Part shown: one piece after another, positions 25,980 through 35,415 of the stretch
Position numbering within the stretch: position 1 is the first letter of the stretch
Layout of the letters: every line of letters begins with the position of its first letter
Assembly (NCBI RefSeq): GCF_001305295.1
Contig: NZ_LJSI01000053.1
Coordinates: 682,001 to 746,000, forward strand
Reading direction: 5' to 3'
Length of the DNA stretch: 64,000 nt
From: Neptunomonas antarctica
GTDB lineage: Bacteria > Pseudomonadota > Gammaproteobacteria > Pseudomonadales > Balneatricaceae
Translations under genes and position numbers: made by a program
Notes under the pieces: model-generated
The model's database searches: none
The model's input: the letters and a program-made list of their open reading frames with translations, nothing else
What the model was told of the DNA's origin: nothing

Positions 25980-26353
25980 TATTCTGTCATTATCCCGGCT
26001 GTTACCTGATTATTTAAAACCGCCAAACGGCACTGTGATATCGTCGTTAGCTAGCAGCCTATCGGATTTATGCTGATCTTCCCGGTAACTCTCCTGCGTT
26101 GTTCTACCTCTCGCTGTGGCCGGTTAAGCCAAACACACGATGGGGCTGTTGGTTCTGCTTGCGGGTTAAGGTAGTCGCTGGTTAATAGTTAAGTGAATAC
26201 TTAAGATAAGTTAAAAATATTTGTATTTAATAACTTAACAGTCTGGTCATAATGAATTCTACTGTATTCAATAAATCAGACAGAACCTATTGCAATAGAA
26301 TCTATTTCGGCAAAGCTGATATCGACTTTATATAATCTATGAGGTGGCGAGTA
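25980..26353. promoter_or_regulatory. 370-bp region upstream of bauA with palindromes
   Basis: No gene seen. It holds TTAAGT-GAAT-ACTTAA at 26189-26204 and, overlapping the same AT-rich tract, TAAGTTA (26207-26213) with TAACTTA (26231-26237). They share the TTAAGT/ACTTAA theme and are candidate operators for the beta-alanine genes. The regulator is not known. Confidence 0.4.
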
Positions 26354-27700
26354 ATGAATAAGAAGAACGACGATCCGGCCCTTTGTGGTTTATCTCAGGA
26401 GCAGCTTGATGCTCACTGGATGCCATTTACCGGCAACCGAGACTTTAAGAAAGACCCACGTCTGATAGTGTCTGCTGAAGGTAACTATTACACCGATGCG
26501 CGTGGCCGTAAGATTTTTGATGGTCTGTCGGGCCTTTGGACCTGTGGTGCCGGACATAGCCGCCCTGAAATTATTGAGGCCGTTAGCCGTCAGGTTAAAG
26601 AGCTGGATTATTCGCCTGGGTTCCAATTCGGTCACCCGAAATCTTTCGAATTGGCTCATCGTATCACTCAGTTAATGCCTGCCGGACTCAATCGCGTCTT
26701 CTTTACCGGTTCCGGATCAGAATCTGTTGAAACAGCATTGAAGATTGCCCGTGCATTTTGGCGTAAAAAAGGCATGGCCAATAAAACACGTTTTATCGGC
26801 CGTGCTAAGGGTTATCACGGCGTGAACTGGGGTGGAATCAGCGTGGGTGGCATAGGTGCCAATCGTGCTATTTATGGCCAGGGTATTGATGCTGTTCACT
26901 TGCCACATACCATGATTCCAGAAAATCTTTTTACTCAAGGCATGCCTGAACAAGGTGCCCATCTGGCAGATGAACTGGAAAATTTGTTGGCGATACACGA
27001 TGCATCCAATATTGCTGCCGTTATTGTTGAGCCGATGGCCGGTTCCGCCGGTGTGATTCCGCCACCCGTAGGTTATCTGAAACGCTTGCGTGAAATTTGT
27101 GATAAACACAATATTCTGCTGATTTTTGACGAAGTGATCACCGGCTTTGGGCGTATGGGCTCCAATACCGGCGCAGAAGAATTTGGTGTAACACCTGATA
27201 TGATGACAGTGGCTAAACAGCTGACTAACGGTGTTATTCCGATGGGTGCTGTGGTTGCTAAGCAAGAAATCTATGATACGTTCATGGAAGCAGGTGGTGC
27301 AGACTATCTGGTGGAACTGCCGCATGGTTACACCTATTCTGCTCATCCTGTGGCGTGTGCTGCGGGTCTTGCCTCGTTGGATATTTTGGCGCAAGACAAG
27401 CTGGTTGAGAGAGTCAAAACTATGGCTCCTCAGTTTCAGGAGATGTTACATAGCCTGAAAGGTACTCAATACATCTCTGATATCCGTAATTACGGATTAG
27501 CGGGTGCGCTGACGATTGAATCTGCGCCGGGCGAGCCGGCATTGCGTCCTTATCAGATTGCGATGAAGTGTTGGGAAAAAGGCTTTTATGTACGTTACGG
27601 TGGCGACACTATTCAGCTGGGCTTACCGTTTACTGTTGAGCATTCAGAGATCGATAACGTGATTAATGCCGTAGGTGAATCGATTAACGAGCTAGCCTAA
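26354..27700 (+). CDS. bauA: beta-alanine (omega-amino acid):pyruvate aminotransferase
   Basis: A class III PLP aminotransferase of 448 residues from the ATG at 26354, preceded by GAGGTGG. It begins LDAHWMPFTGNRDFKKDP, which is characteristic of omega-amino-acid:pyruvate aminotransferases. GSGSES lies at 119-124, Asp259 is in IFDEVITGFGR, and Lys288 in VAKQLTNG binds PLP. It converts beta-alanine and pyruvate to malonate semialdehyde and alanine. The dehydrogenase gene 36 bp downstream consumes that aldehyde, which fixes the assignment. Beta-alanine would arise from spermidine-derived 1,3-diaminopropane or pyrimidines. Confidence 0.9.
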   Translation: MNKKNDDPALCGLSQEQLDAHWMPFTGNRDFKKDPRLIVSAEGNYYTDARGRKIFDGLSGLWTCGAGHSRPEIIEAVSRQVKELDYSPGFQFGHPKSFELAHRITQLMPAGLNRVFFTGSGSESVETALKIARAFWRKKGMANKTRFIGRAKGYHGVNWGGISVGGIGANRAIYGQGIDAVHLPHTMIPENLFTQGMPEQGAHLADELENLLAIHDASNIAAVIVEPMAGSAGVIPPPVGYLKRLREICDKHNILLIFDEVITGFGRMGSNTGAEEFGVTPDMMTVAKQLTNGVIPMGAVVAKQEIYDTFMEAGGADYLVELPHGYTYSAHPVACAAGLASLDILAQDKLVERVKTMAPQFQEMLHSLKGTQYISDIRNYGLAGALTIESAPGEPALRPYQIAMKCWEKGFYVRYGGDTIQLGLPFTVEHSEIDNVINAVGESINELA

Positions 27701-27735
27701 GGCTTTTCAAAATAATAATAGTGTGAGGATATACG

Positions 27736-29226
27736 ATGATTACGGTAGGCCATTTAATTAACGGTGAGAACAGAGCCGACGCTGCAAGAACACAAGATGT
27801 CTTTAATCCGGCAACAGGTTTGGCAACTAAACAGGTTGCTCTGGCATCCAAAGAAACCGTAGAAGAAGCGATTGCTGCTGCACAAGCTGCTTTTCCAGCA
27901 TGGCGTAATACGCCGGTGGGTAAGCGAGCGGCTGTGATGTTCCGTTTTAAAGCATTGCTGGAACAAAATTCCGACAAAATTTGCCAGATGATCGGCGAAG
28001 AACACGGAAAAATAAGCCACGATGCCGCAGGTGAATTACAGCGTGGTATTGAGAATGTTGAGTATGCTTGTGGTGTTGCCGAGCTATTAAAGGGTGAGCA
28101 TAGCAAAAATGTTGGTCCTAACATTGATTCATGGAGTGAGTTTCAGCCATTAGGTGTGGTAACGGGTATTACACCGTTTAACTTTCCTGCGATGGTACCG
28201 CTATGGATGTACCCGATGGCGATTGCCTGCGGTAATACCTTTGTATTGAAGCCTTCTGAACGCGATCCAACGGCGACTCTGTTCATTGCTCAGTTGCTGC
28301 TAGAAGCGGGTTTGCCCGCCGGTGTTATGAACGTGGTTAACGGCGATAAAGAGGCCGTTGATGTATTGCTGACTGATGTGCGTGTTAAAGCGGTGAGTTT
28401 TGTTGGTTCAACCGCTATTGCTGAATACATCTACACCACGGCTAACGCTAATGGTAAACGGTGTCAGGCATTAGGTGGCGCTAAAAACCACGCGATTGTT
28501 ATGCCCGATGCGGATATGGATAATGCTGTCAATCAGTTGCTAGGTGCTGCCTTTGGCTCTTCTGGTGAGCGGTGTATGGCGTTATCAGTAGCCGTCGCCG
28601 TAGGTGATGATGCCGCTGATGCGCTGGTGGCTAAAATGAGTGCAGCGATGCAGTCATTGAAAGTCGGTGTAGCCACCGAGAGCAGTAATGATTTTGGTCC
28701 TGTGATTACCCGCCAGCATCAGCAGAAAGTGGTCGGTTATATCGATAGTGCTGAAGCGGATGGTTGTAAGATTGTGGTTGATGGACGTCATCCTCAAATA
28801 GCCGGCTATGAAGAAGGCTTTTTTGTAGGCGCTACACTGATTGATGGCGTAACAGCGTCGATGGTGAGCTACAAGGAAGAGATCTTTGGCCCTGTATTAC
28901 AGGTCGTCCGGGTTAATACCATGGATGAAGCGATGCAGCTGATCAATGATCATGAATACGGTAACGGTACCTGTATCTTTACACGTGACGGTGAAGCCGC
29001 GCGCTATTTCTCTGACAATATTCAGGTAGGCATGGTGGGTATTAACGTACCACTGCCTGTGCCTGTGTCGTACCACAGTTTTGGTGGTTGGAAGCGTTCA
29101 CTGTTTGGTGATCTGCATGCTTATGGCCCTGATGCGGTACGTTTTTACACAAAACGTAAAACCATCACTCAGCGCTGGCCTTCAAGCGGTGTGCGTGAAG
29201 GCGTTTCGTTCGCTTTTCCTAGCTAA
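27736..29226 (+). CDS. bauC: (methyl)malonate-semialdehyde dehydrogenase, CoA-acylating
   Basis: An ALDH of 496 residues of the MMSDH branch: ITPFNFPAMVPLWM, VGSTAIAEY and catalytic Cys280 in GSSGERCMALS, with the general-base Glu replaced by the GGAKNH sequence, as usual for CoA-acylating members. In a bauAC pair it turns malonate semialdehyde into acetyl-CoA and CO2. The strong start GAGGATATACG-ATG follows bauA by 36 bp. The same enzyme acts on methylmalonate semialdehyde (mmsA) in valine breakdown, but the neighbour favours the beta-alanine role. Confidence 0.88.
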   Translation: MITVGHLINGENRADAARTQDVFNPATGLATKQVALASKETVEEAIAAAQAAFPAWRNTPVGKRAAVMFRFKALLEQNSDKICQMIGEEHGKISHDAAGELQRGIENVEYACGVAELLKGEHSKNVGPNIDSWSEFQPLGVVTGITPFNFPAMVPLWMYPMAIACGNTFVLKPSERDPTATLFIAQLLLEAGLPAGVMNVVNGDKEAVDVLLTDVRVKAVSFVGSTAIAEYIYTTANANGKRCQALGGAKNHAIVMPDADMDNAVNQLLGAAFGSSGERCMALSVAVAVGDDAADALVAKMSAAMQSLKVGVATESSNDFGPVITRQHQQKVVGYIDSAEADGCKIVVDGRHPQIAGYEEGFFVGATLIDGVTASMVSYKEEIFGPVLQVVRVNTMDEAMQLINDHEYGNGTCIFTRDGEAARYFSDNIQVGMVGINVPLPVPVSYHSFGGWKRSLFGDLHAYGPDAVRFYTKRKTITQRWPSSGVREGVSFAFPS

Positions 29227-29301
29227 ATGTTAAATGAGGAGTGACTGCTTATTATTAAGTGCCGGCTCCTCTGATCTACTGGTTTGCATGTCCTATCTTT
29301 T

Positions 29302-29336
29302 TGGCAGGTTTCTGATTCAGATTCCTGCCATTTTTT
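29302..29336 (+). terminator. rho-independent terminator after bauC
   Basis: TGGCAGG and CCTGCCA form the stem, the loop contains TCTGATTCAGA, and TTTTTT follows. Confidence 0.88.
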
Positions 29337-29519
29337 ATGCCTTCTTTTAATAGTTCATGTTCAAATCATAGTTCTTGCAAAGAATAGTCTTGCAAAGAAT
29401 AGTACGTCAAACTCGTTAGCTGCATTGGGTTTGAAAGCGAGTAGCCTTGTCCACATCGTCATAGCAGGAAGTAGTAGCCAGCATAGCCAATGAGGTAGAC
29501 ATTTTATTGTGTTCGGACG

Positions 29520-30689
29520 TTAATCTTTACTGGTATGCGTGCTCAGTTGTTCGTCTATCGTGAGTCGCTCCTTAGCAAGGCGCCGCGTAATATTTTTTGG
29601 TGTGAGTCTGAATTCAGTATTTTCAGATAAAATATGTTCGATAATAACTTCGCCTAGCTCTTCACGGTAGTGAGAGGGTTCCCAGTACCATTTCATGAAT
29701 TTACCACGTCCTTCGGGTACCGTTTCAAGGGTGTAGCGGTTAAAACCGCTGAAGTCTAATAGATATCCATTAGCGAAAAAGTCCAGAGCTGATAGTTGAG
29801 TAACTAACTCTTGCTTCCATGCTAAATACAGTTCGAAATGGCCGGTTTGGTTGATAATCTCAAGATAGCGCTGATGATAGGGGCTGATAAACAGATCGAG
29901 TTTAATTCCTTTAGTCTTTAACGTATCGATCAGTATTTTTAAAGAATTCAGACTGCTGGATTGCCCCGCATCGTCTGTGAGGCTAAATGATTTACCACCA
30001 AGCCTTTTAAGTAGCCCTTGTCGTTTTTGCTCGAAGAGAGCACGCGTGCCCTCATTATTAACTATAGGTATAAAGCCCTGTGCTTGATTGAAGCCTTCAA
30101 GGGTTGTGTAGTTAGTCTGTTGGCGTTGGCTAATAAGGGTGTTAATACTTGCGAGTGTGGTGTCCAGCGAATAGAGAGTCGCTAAATGCGTTTTAACATT
30201 ATTTTTAAAGTAATAAGGGTTGGGCTGTTGTAATAATGTTAATGGCATATTAGAGCTAGGAGAAGGCTTAGGTGGCCAGTTCACTCTGGAGGTTGAGCGT
30301 TGAAGAAAGTCTAGAAAATCGACACTTAATATCACTCGTTCTGGCGTGCTATTTTCCAGCAAGTTTATTAGATATTCGGCTTGTGTGCCAACCCCCGCAC
30401 CTCTTATTGCAAGGTTATATACTGTTTTGTCTTTGAAAAAAGGGCTGTTAGGGTTAACGCCTAACTCCGGTCGGGAATTGCCTAATATCACTATATCTGG
30501 ATTAACGTGCCGCCATTGGTAGGCTTTTGTCAGATAGATTTTTTCTCCTGCTTCTGTTTTATGGCAGTTTAAACCTTCTACACAGCGGTTATGCCAGACA
30601 GCAAATGGGTCTGTTGCCCAGTTTAATAAAGCGATAGCTAATAGCAATACAACAGTGACAGTAGAAAATTGTTTTAGATATGTGTTCAT
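29520..30689 (-). CDS. SGNH/DltD-like partner of MBOAT acyltransferase
   Basis: A protein of 389 residues anchored by one N-terminal helix (VTVVLLLAIALLNWATDPF), with the rest in the periplasm. An SGNH-like block I reads VILGNSRPELGV, and the C-terminal WEPSHYREELG supplies the His. Such proteins accompany AlgI-type O-acyltransferases in alginate, cellulose or lipopolysaccharide acetylation. The MBOAT gene is eight bases upstream on the same strand. The polymer that they decorate is not shown by the neighbourhood, since no polysaccharide synthase lies nearby. Confidence 0.72.
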   Translation of the reverse strand: MNTYLKQFSTVTVVLLLAIALLNWATDPFAVWHNRCVEGLNCHKTEAGEKIYLTKAYQWRHVNPDIVILGNSRPELGVNPNSPFFKDKTVYNLAIRGAGVGTQAEYLINLLENSTPERVILSVDFLDFLQRSTSRVNWPPKPSPSSNMPLTLLQQPNPYYFKNNVKTHLATLYSLDTTLASINTLISQRQQTNYTTLEGFNQAQGFIPIVNNEGTRALFEQKRQGLLKRLGGKSFSLTDDAGQSSSLNSLKILIDTLKTKGIKLDLFISPYHQRYLEIINQTGHFELYLAWKQELVTQLSALDFFANGYLLDFSGFNRYTLETVPEGRGKFMKWYWEPSHYREELGEVIIEHILSENTEFRLTPKNITRRLAKERLTIDEQLSTHTSKD

Positions 30690-30697
30690 ACTGTCCC

Positions 30698-32251
30698 TTA
30701 AAACTGAAAATAGAGGAAGTCACTGACTTGCCCAAGTGTCATCAGGCCAATGATGAATAGTAATGATGAATAACTCGCCCATATTAATGCCGGTTGCCAT
30801 GCCAGTTTACGAATAAATTGTGGAGCAATCCAAAAACCAGTCCCAGTTGTTTCTTCGGTATTTGTTAGCGATGCTCTGTGATGGCGAAAGAGGTCTTGTA
30901 CAGTAGGCAGACAAACGACAACAGGGATAAGTAATAGACAATAGATCCAAGCCGTTACTAAATGGCTTGCCCCACCGTGGTAGCCTGTAATACCCCATGA
31001 TTGGAGCATAATACCAGTCTCACCTAAGCGAGCGAGTATGGCCATTGGTATCGATACACCGTTGAGTCCTAACATTCCTTGCAAAATACTTAATGCACCA
31101 TCAAAACTTGTGGCACGGAAAAACCCCCATGCAACGATGACTGCCAGCATAGTGATAAGCCAGGCGACAGACGCATGTAGTTGCAACCAGGTATGGCGTT
31201 CGCTTACTAACCGCCATCCTTGATGAACAGCTAGATAACCTCCGTGGAGCGCGCCCCATATAACAAAATTCCAGCCTGCTCCATGCCACAATCCACCTAA
31301 TAGCATAGTCGTTATAAGGAACAGGTAGCGGTAGCCTTGTCCTTTACGGTTTCCTCCGAGGGGAATGTATATGTAATCCCTGAGAAAGCGGGATAGTGTA
31401 ATGTGCCAGCGCCGCCAAAATTCTGAAATAGAGCGGGCTTTATAAGGAGAGTAAAAGTTTAGAGGGAGGATGATACCAAACATGCGGGCTAAGCCCAGAG
31501 CCATGTCTGAATATCCCGAGAAATCAAAATAGATTTGAAAGGTATAAGCGAGTATGCCAGACCATGCGAGCAATAAATCAGGAGCAGAGCCCGCATCCGC
31601 TGCATTGAACATAGGGTTGGCATAGTCGGCCATACCATCTGCTATTACCGTTTTCTTAAAAAGCCCAATAGCAAAAATACTGATACCGATCGCTATATGA
31701 GTAGCACTGATCCGAAACGCATTATCACTTTGAAACTGTGGCAGCATCTCTTTGTGATGGACGATAGGGCCCGCTATTAATTGTGGGAAAAAAGTCACAA
31801 ATAAAGCGTAATGAATAAAGCGGTATTCTTCGGTAACTTGTTTGTATGAGTCGACTAAGTAAGCAATTTGCTGAAATGTAAAAAAGGATATGGCTAATGG
31901 TAAAACAATATTCTCTATAGACCAGTCACTGTTGGTTAACCAGGCGAGATTGAAAACCAAAAAACCTGCATATTTGAAATACCCTAAAACAAAAAGGTTG
32001 CCTGCTACCCCGGCCGTTAGCAGCCATTTGCTTTTAAGATTATAGATATATCGCCCTAACTGATAATTACATACCATAGAGCTAAGGATAATAAGAAGAT
32101 AGCTAGGGTCCCACCAACCATAAAAAAATAAGGAACTTAGTACTAACCAGAGTATGGCTGATTCGTTGCCGAAACGGTTGGCTATCCAAAAGAAGCCAAA
32201 GAGAACAATAGGAAAAAATACAAAGATGAACTCGGCGGAGTTAAATAGCAT
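30698..32251 (-). CDS. MBOAT family O-acyltransferase (AlgI type)
   Basis: A protein of 517 residues with about ten or more membrane helices. It contains the AlgI/DltB signatures FWRRWHITLSRFLRDYIYIPL and LLGGLWHGAGWNFVIWG, the latter with the proposed catalytic His. It would pass acetyl groups across the membrane to an SGNH partner, here the product of the gene immediately downstream. Promoter sequence lies in the 140 bp before it. It is a stand-alone two-gene acetylation unit, unrelated to the amine genes on either side. Confidence 0.88.
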   Translation of the reverse strand: MLFNSAEFIFVFFPIVLFGFFWIANRFGNESAILWLVLSSLFFYGWWDPSYLLIILSSMVCNYQLGRYIYNLKSKWLLTAGVAGNLFVLGYFKYAGFLVFNLAWLTNSDWSIENIVLPLAISFFTFQQIAYLVDSYKQVTEEYRFIHYALFVTFFPQLIAGPIVHHKEMLPQFQSDNAFRISATHIAIGISIFAIGLFKKTVIADGMADYANPMFNAADAGSAPDLLLAWSGILAYTFQIYFDFSGYSDMALGLARMFGIILPLNFYSPYKARSISEFWRRWHITLSRFLRDYIYIPLGGNRKGQGYRYLFLITTMLLGGLWHGAGWNFVIWGALHGGYLAVHQGWRLVSERHTWLQLHASVAWLITMLAVIVAWGFFRATSFDGALSILQGMLGLNGVSIPMAILARLGETGIMLQSWGITGYHGGASHLVTAWIYCLLLIPVVVCLPTVQDLFRHHRASLTNTEETTGTGFWIAPQFIRKLAWQPALIWASYSSLLFIIGLMTLGQVSDFLYFQF

Positions 32252-32390
32252 GGAATAAATCTCTCTTTTGAGTCCAATCGTGGAGCTTTATATCATAGTA
32301 AGCTTTTGAAAATAAGATATGGTCGAATCAAAAAACTCTTATTTTACAGATAAGTGAGTATTATTCTGCTGTATGCACCACTTTACCGAT

Positions 32391-33311
32391 TCAAAGAGGC
32401 CGTGGTGCATCAGTGGCCAAACAATCGAGATAGGTTTGTTGTACCAGATTAGAGCGAGCTCCTTTGCGAGTGATTACCGAAAACAGCGTTGAGTAGTTGT
32501 TTTTTTCAGGAAGCAATGGCCGCATCCTCCCTGCCTGAATCCAATGTTCGGCCAGATGTACGGGTAAATAGCCGATATAACAACCGGTGAGAATCAGAAA
32601 CGCAATGCCTTCTCTGTCGGTAGCAGTGGCGGTCGCGTTAAGTTGCTGGTGTAGCGCTTTAATTTCAGGTGTTTGCGCATAGGCAGGCACAACAGCATCC
32701 CATGTATTGAGGTCAGAATAGTCGATCTCTTGTGTGCTGAATAATGGATGGCCATTCGAGCAATAAAGTTGAGATTCTTCTTGGTACAAAGGCAGATAAG
32801 TAAGCCCGGCTAATGGTCGTAAGTCTGGCACTATACCTATATGTAAACGGCCGTCGAGCACGCCTATTTCAATCTCATTGGGAGGGCTCATATGGATGTT
32901 AACAGTAACGTCAGGGCCCTGTTTTTTAAGTGCAGACAGGGCATTAGTAATACGCATTTGTGGCATGGTTACTAAGTTGTCGGTGATACCGATATTAAGT
33001 TCACCTTTGAGATGAGTGTGCAGCGTGTTTACCTGTGTTCGGAAATCTTCAAGCGAGGAGAGTAGTTGCAGCGTGTAGTTATAAATGTGTTCTCCTTCTT
33101 CGCTGAGAGCGAAACCTGAACGACCGCGCTGGCATAGACGGAATCCGAGTCGGCTTTCCAAATCAGACATTGCGATGCTAATGGCCGCCCGGCTAATATT
33201 CAGCTCAACTTCTGCAGCGGAAAACCCACCGCACTCGACAACTATTTTATAGATTCGCAGCAAACGGAGATCGATATCACCGAGTTGGCCTTTAAACTTT
33301 TTTTTACTCAC
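32391..33311 (-). CDS. LysR-family regulator 1
   Basis: A protein of 306 residues starting at GTG (33311) with AAGGA in front. The helix-turn-helix is at about 13-72 (DIDLRLLRIYKIVVECGGFSA, SRAAISIAMSDLESRLG), followed by the usual periplasmic-binding-like effector domain. Its N-terminal sequence, including the leader GQLGDIDL and LCQRGRSGFALSEEG, is strikingly like those of the regulators at 38482 and 43091. Its target is not obvious: it is flanked by the MBOAT gene and the cyclic-nucleotide-binding gene. Confidence 0.85.
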   Translation of the reverse strand: MSKKKFKGQLGDIDLRLLRIYKIVVECGGFSAAEVELNISRAAISIAMSDLESRLGFRLCQRGRSGFALSEEGEHIYNYTLQLLSSLEDFRTQVNTLHTHLKGELNIGITDNLVTMPQMRITNALSALKKQGPDVTVNIHMSPPNEIEIGVLDGRLHIGIVPDLRPLAGLTYLPLYQEESQLYCSNGHPLFSTQEIDYSDLNTWDAVVPAYAQTPEIKALHQQLNATATATDREGIAFLILTGCYIGYLPVHLAEHWIQAGRMRPLLPEKNNYSTLFSVITRKGARSNLVQQTYLDCLATDAPRPL

Positions 33312-33704
33312 GGCTGTATCCTTAGTTAATGCGATGCCCTATTAAGCATATGTTGAGTGAACAATAAGTTTAGCTTTAGCTTATATAAGTTATTTTTATT
33401 AGGATTTTTTTTAACATAATAGAGGGGATTTGTCTGTTGGTACAGAACTGGGTTAATCATTCCTTGGTCTAATAGATTATCTAATGATTTATAATCTAAA
33501 TAACGATATCTCTTTAAAACATCAGGATGGTTATTCTGGAAGGTTATGTCAGTAGATGGTCGTAAATGGGCTCTAGGTAGCAAGATAGAAAACTATGATA
33601 GGCAGAGCGAGATTATTAGATAATAGGTACAAGAATACTGTGCGTGTCTGGCTCTGTAATGCTAATGAGCTATAGTGTTATTAGTACGTTATTAGGTGGC
33701 CGTT
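33312..33704. other. 390-bp AT-rich intergenic region
   Basis: It separates divergent genes and must hold both promoters. An 85-codon frame on the minus strand (33326-33583) is low-complexity and without a ribosome site, and I do not accept it as a gene. No repeat or RNA gene seen. Confidence 0.4.
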
Positions 33705-34196
33705 ATGCAATTACGCAACTACTCAAGTTCAGGCTTACAGGATGTTTTTTCATACGATGTCTGTCGGGAATTATCGATGTTCGGGGCGTTAACGCAGGAG
33801 TGCCTTGAGTTTCTTCTCAGTGAGGGTCACATATATGAGTGTGAACAGGGTGATGTATTATTTTCACCGGGTGAAGGGTCAGGTAATTTCTATATCGTAT
33901 TGAGTGGTCGCGTTGGTTTTTCACGACAAAAAAGTGACAAAAGTATCTATATTCGCAGCTTTAACCCAGGAGAGCAGATTGGTTTTGTGGGAATGATTGG
34001 GCTGCATGAACGCAGAGGTTATGCTGTTATTGAAAAGCCGGGTTACCTGCTCGAAGTATCATCGGAGTTATTCCATCAAATCTGTGAAAAGTATCCCGCT
34101 GATTTTGTGATTTTTCTTATTAATATTACACGGGAAATGGGCCGTGAAATTAATCATTTGGATTCGTTGTGTGCTGACATTCATACCATCAAATAA
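33705..34196 (+). CDS. stand-alone cyclic-nucleotide-binding domain protein
   Basis: About 163 residues from the ATG at 33705 (AGGTGG in front; a GTG at 33696 is the alternative). A Crp-type beta-roll spans about 25-120 (LTQECLEFLLSEGHIYECEQGDVLFSPGEGSGNFYIVLSGRVG is the conserved start, read in two parts: strand 1 and GEGSGNFYIV). The typical phosphate-binding RxxxA is replaced by HERRGYAVIE. The chain stops after the long C-helix, with no helix-turn-helix. It may regulate a partner protein instead of DNA. Nucleotide binding is uncertain. Confidence 0.72.
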   Translation: MQLRNYSSSGLQDVFSYDVCRELSMFGALTQECLEFLLSEGHIYECEQGDVLFSPGEGSGNFYIVLSGRVGFSRQKSDKSIYIRSFNPGEQIGFVGMIGLHERRGYAVIEKPGYLLEVSSELFHQICEKYPADFVIFLINITREMGREINHLDSLCADIHTIK

Positions 34197-34305
34197 CTCA
34201 CCTGTACAAAACATTCGCGCATTATTGTCTTAGCAATCTCTCTAGTAATATTGTCAGTAATTTCCTGTGCTTTGATCGCTATCTCAGATACTTCCGGGAT
34301 AAAGC

Positions 34306-35262
34306 TTATTCAGGTGCCGCTGTTTTATCGAGTGGGCGCATCTGAGGAGGATGATTTCTGTCGCTCAGTTCAGCAATGAGCATTCCGGTTATGATCAATC
34401 CTGCACCTATCATTCCTTTTTCGCCCAGGGTTTCATCTAAAAATAGCCAGGCGGAGATGTGTGCAAACACCGGTTCTGCCGCAAAAATCAGTGCTACTTT
34501 ATGAGGCTTAAGTAGCTTTTGGCTGGCTGATTGTGCCCAAACAGCGTATCCGGTGCCAAGAATCCCGGCAACAAGTACAGCGACGATAATGACCGGAGTC
34601 AGCAATTGTTGGTGCCAGCTAATAGGCTCCGCTTCCGGAAAGTAGAAGGCTGGATCCGGGCTGAGGAGGGCGGCACTTGTGCTGTAGACAGACACGGCAA
34701 CCAATTGAACGATACTCAGCGGAATAACCGGCAGGCTATCGACCATGCGACCGGTTAGAATAATATGGATAGCGAAAGCAAACGCACAGATAAGTACCAG
34801 CGTATCACCCTTATTGAATGTCAGGTGTTCACCAATAGTGAGTAAATAGAGGCCGATAGTGGCCGTTATTACGCTTAACCACACCGATTTTTTTACCGCG
34901 TTGCGAAACAGCAGTAAACCGAGCAGTGGTACCAATGGCACACTGAGACCTGTGATAAAACCGGCATTAGAAACAGAGGTGAAACGCAGCGCTTCTGTTT
35001 GTGTATAAAATCCGATAAACAGGAGTAAACCTAATAACATACCAGCGCGTATAAGTGAGCTGTATGGCAGCGGTTTAGTGGTTTTTTGTGAAAACCACAA
35101 CAAAGGAAGCAAGCATAGCGCCGCTAAAGCGAAGCGGATTGCGTTAAACGTATGCGAGGGAATTCTGGCAACAGCGAGATCAATCAGTACATATTCTATT
35201 CCCCAGAATAAGCTGACCAGTAAGAGCATGATCGTGGCAGTACGAGGAGATTTAATGATCAT
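34306..35262 (-). CDS. EamA/DMT-family exporter
   Basis: A protein of 318 residues with ten predicted membrane helices in two EamA repeats; the first begins MLLLVSLFWGIEYVLIDL and the second holds AEPVFAHISAWLFLDE. Family members export amino acids or other metabolites, with varied substrates. AAGGC lies nine bases before the ATG. The gene follows the antiporter gene on the same strand with a strong hairpin between them. Possible export of amines or amino acids is suggested only by location. Confidence 0.82.
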   Translation of the reverse strand: MIIKSPRTATIMLLLVSLFWGIEYVLIDLAVARIPSHTFNAIRFALAALCLLPLLWFSQKTTKPLPYSSLIRAGMLLGLLLFIGFYTQTEALRFTSVSNAGFITGLSVPLVPLLGLLLFRNAVKKSVWLSVITATIGLYLLTIGEHLTFNKGDTLVLICAFAFAIHIILTGRMVDSLPVIPLSIVQLVAVSVYSTSAALLSPDPAFYFPEAEPISWHQQLLTPVIIVAVLVAGILGTGYAVWAQSASQKLLKPHKVALIFAAEPVFAHISAWLFLDETLGEKGMIGAGLIITGMLIAELSDRNHPPQMRPLDKTAAPE

Positions 35263-35332
35263 TGTAGTTGCCTTGAGTCATGATAATTGTGTCAGTAGAG
35301 AGGTCATAAAACAGCACTGAGGGTAAAGAGTT

Positions 35333-35383
35333 AATGCTTCTTTACTAAGATTCCCGTTAGGGAGTCATCAGTAAAGAAGCATT
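35333..35383. terminator. long hairpin between antiporter and exporter genes
   Basis: Perfect 14-bp arms, AATGCTTCTTTACT and its complement, enclose 23 bases with an inner TCCC-GTTA-GGGA stem. It sits downstream of the antiporter-side promoter and upstream of the EamA gene, and may block read-through in either direction. Confidence 0.6.
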
Positions 35384-35415
35384 GTAGGTGCATAGGCAGA
35401 TAGCTGAACAGGCGG

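Noticed and set aside
33326-33583. 85-codon minus-strand frame upstream of LysR 1
   Set aside because: AT-rich, many Asn/Leu/Tyr, no ribosome site, and it occupies the divergent promoter region.
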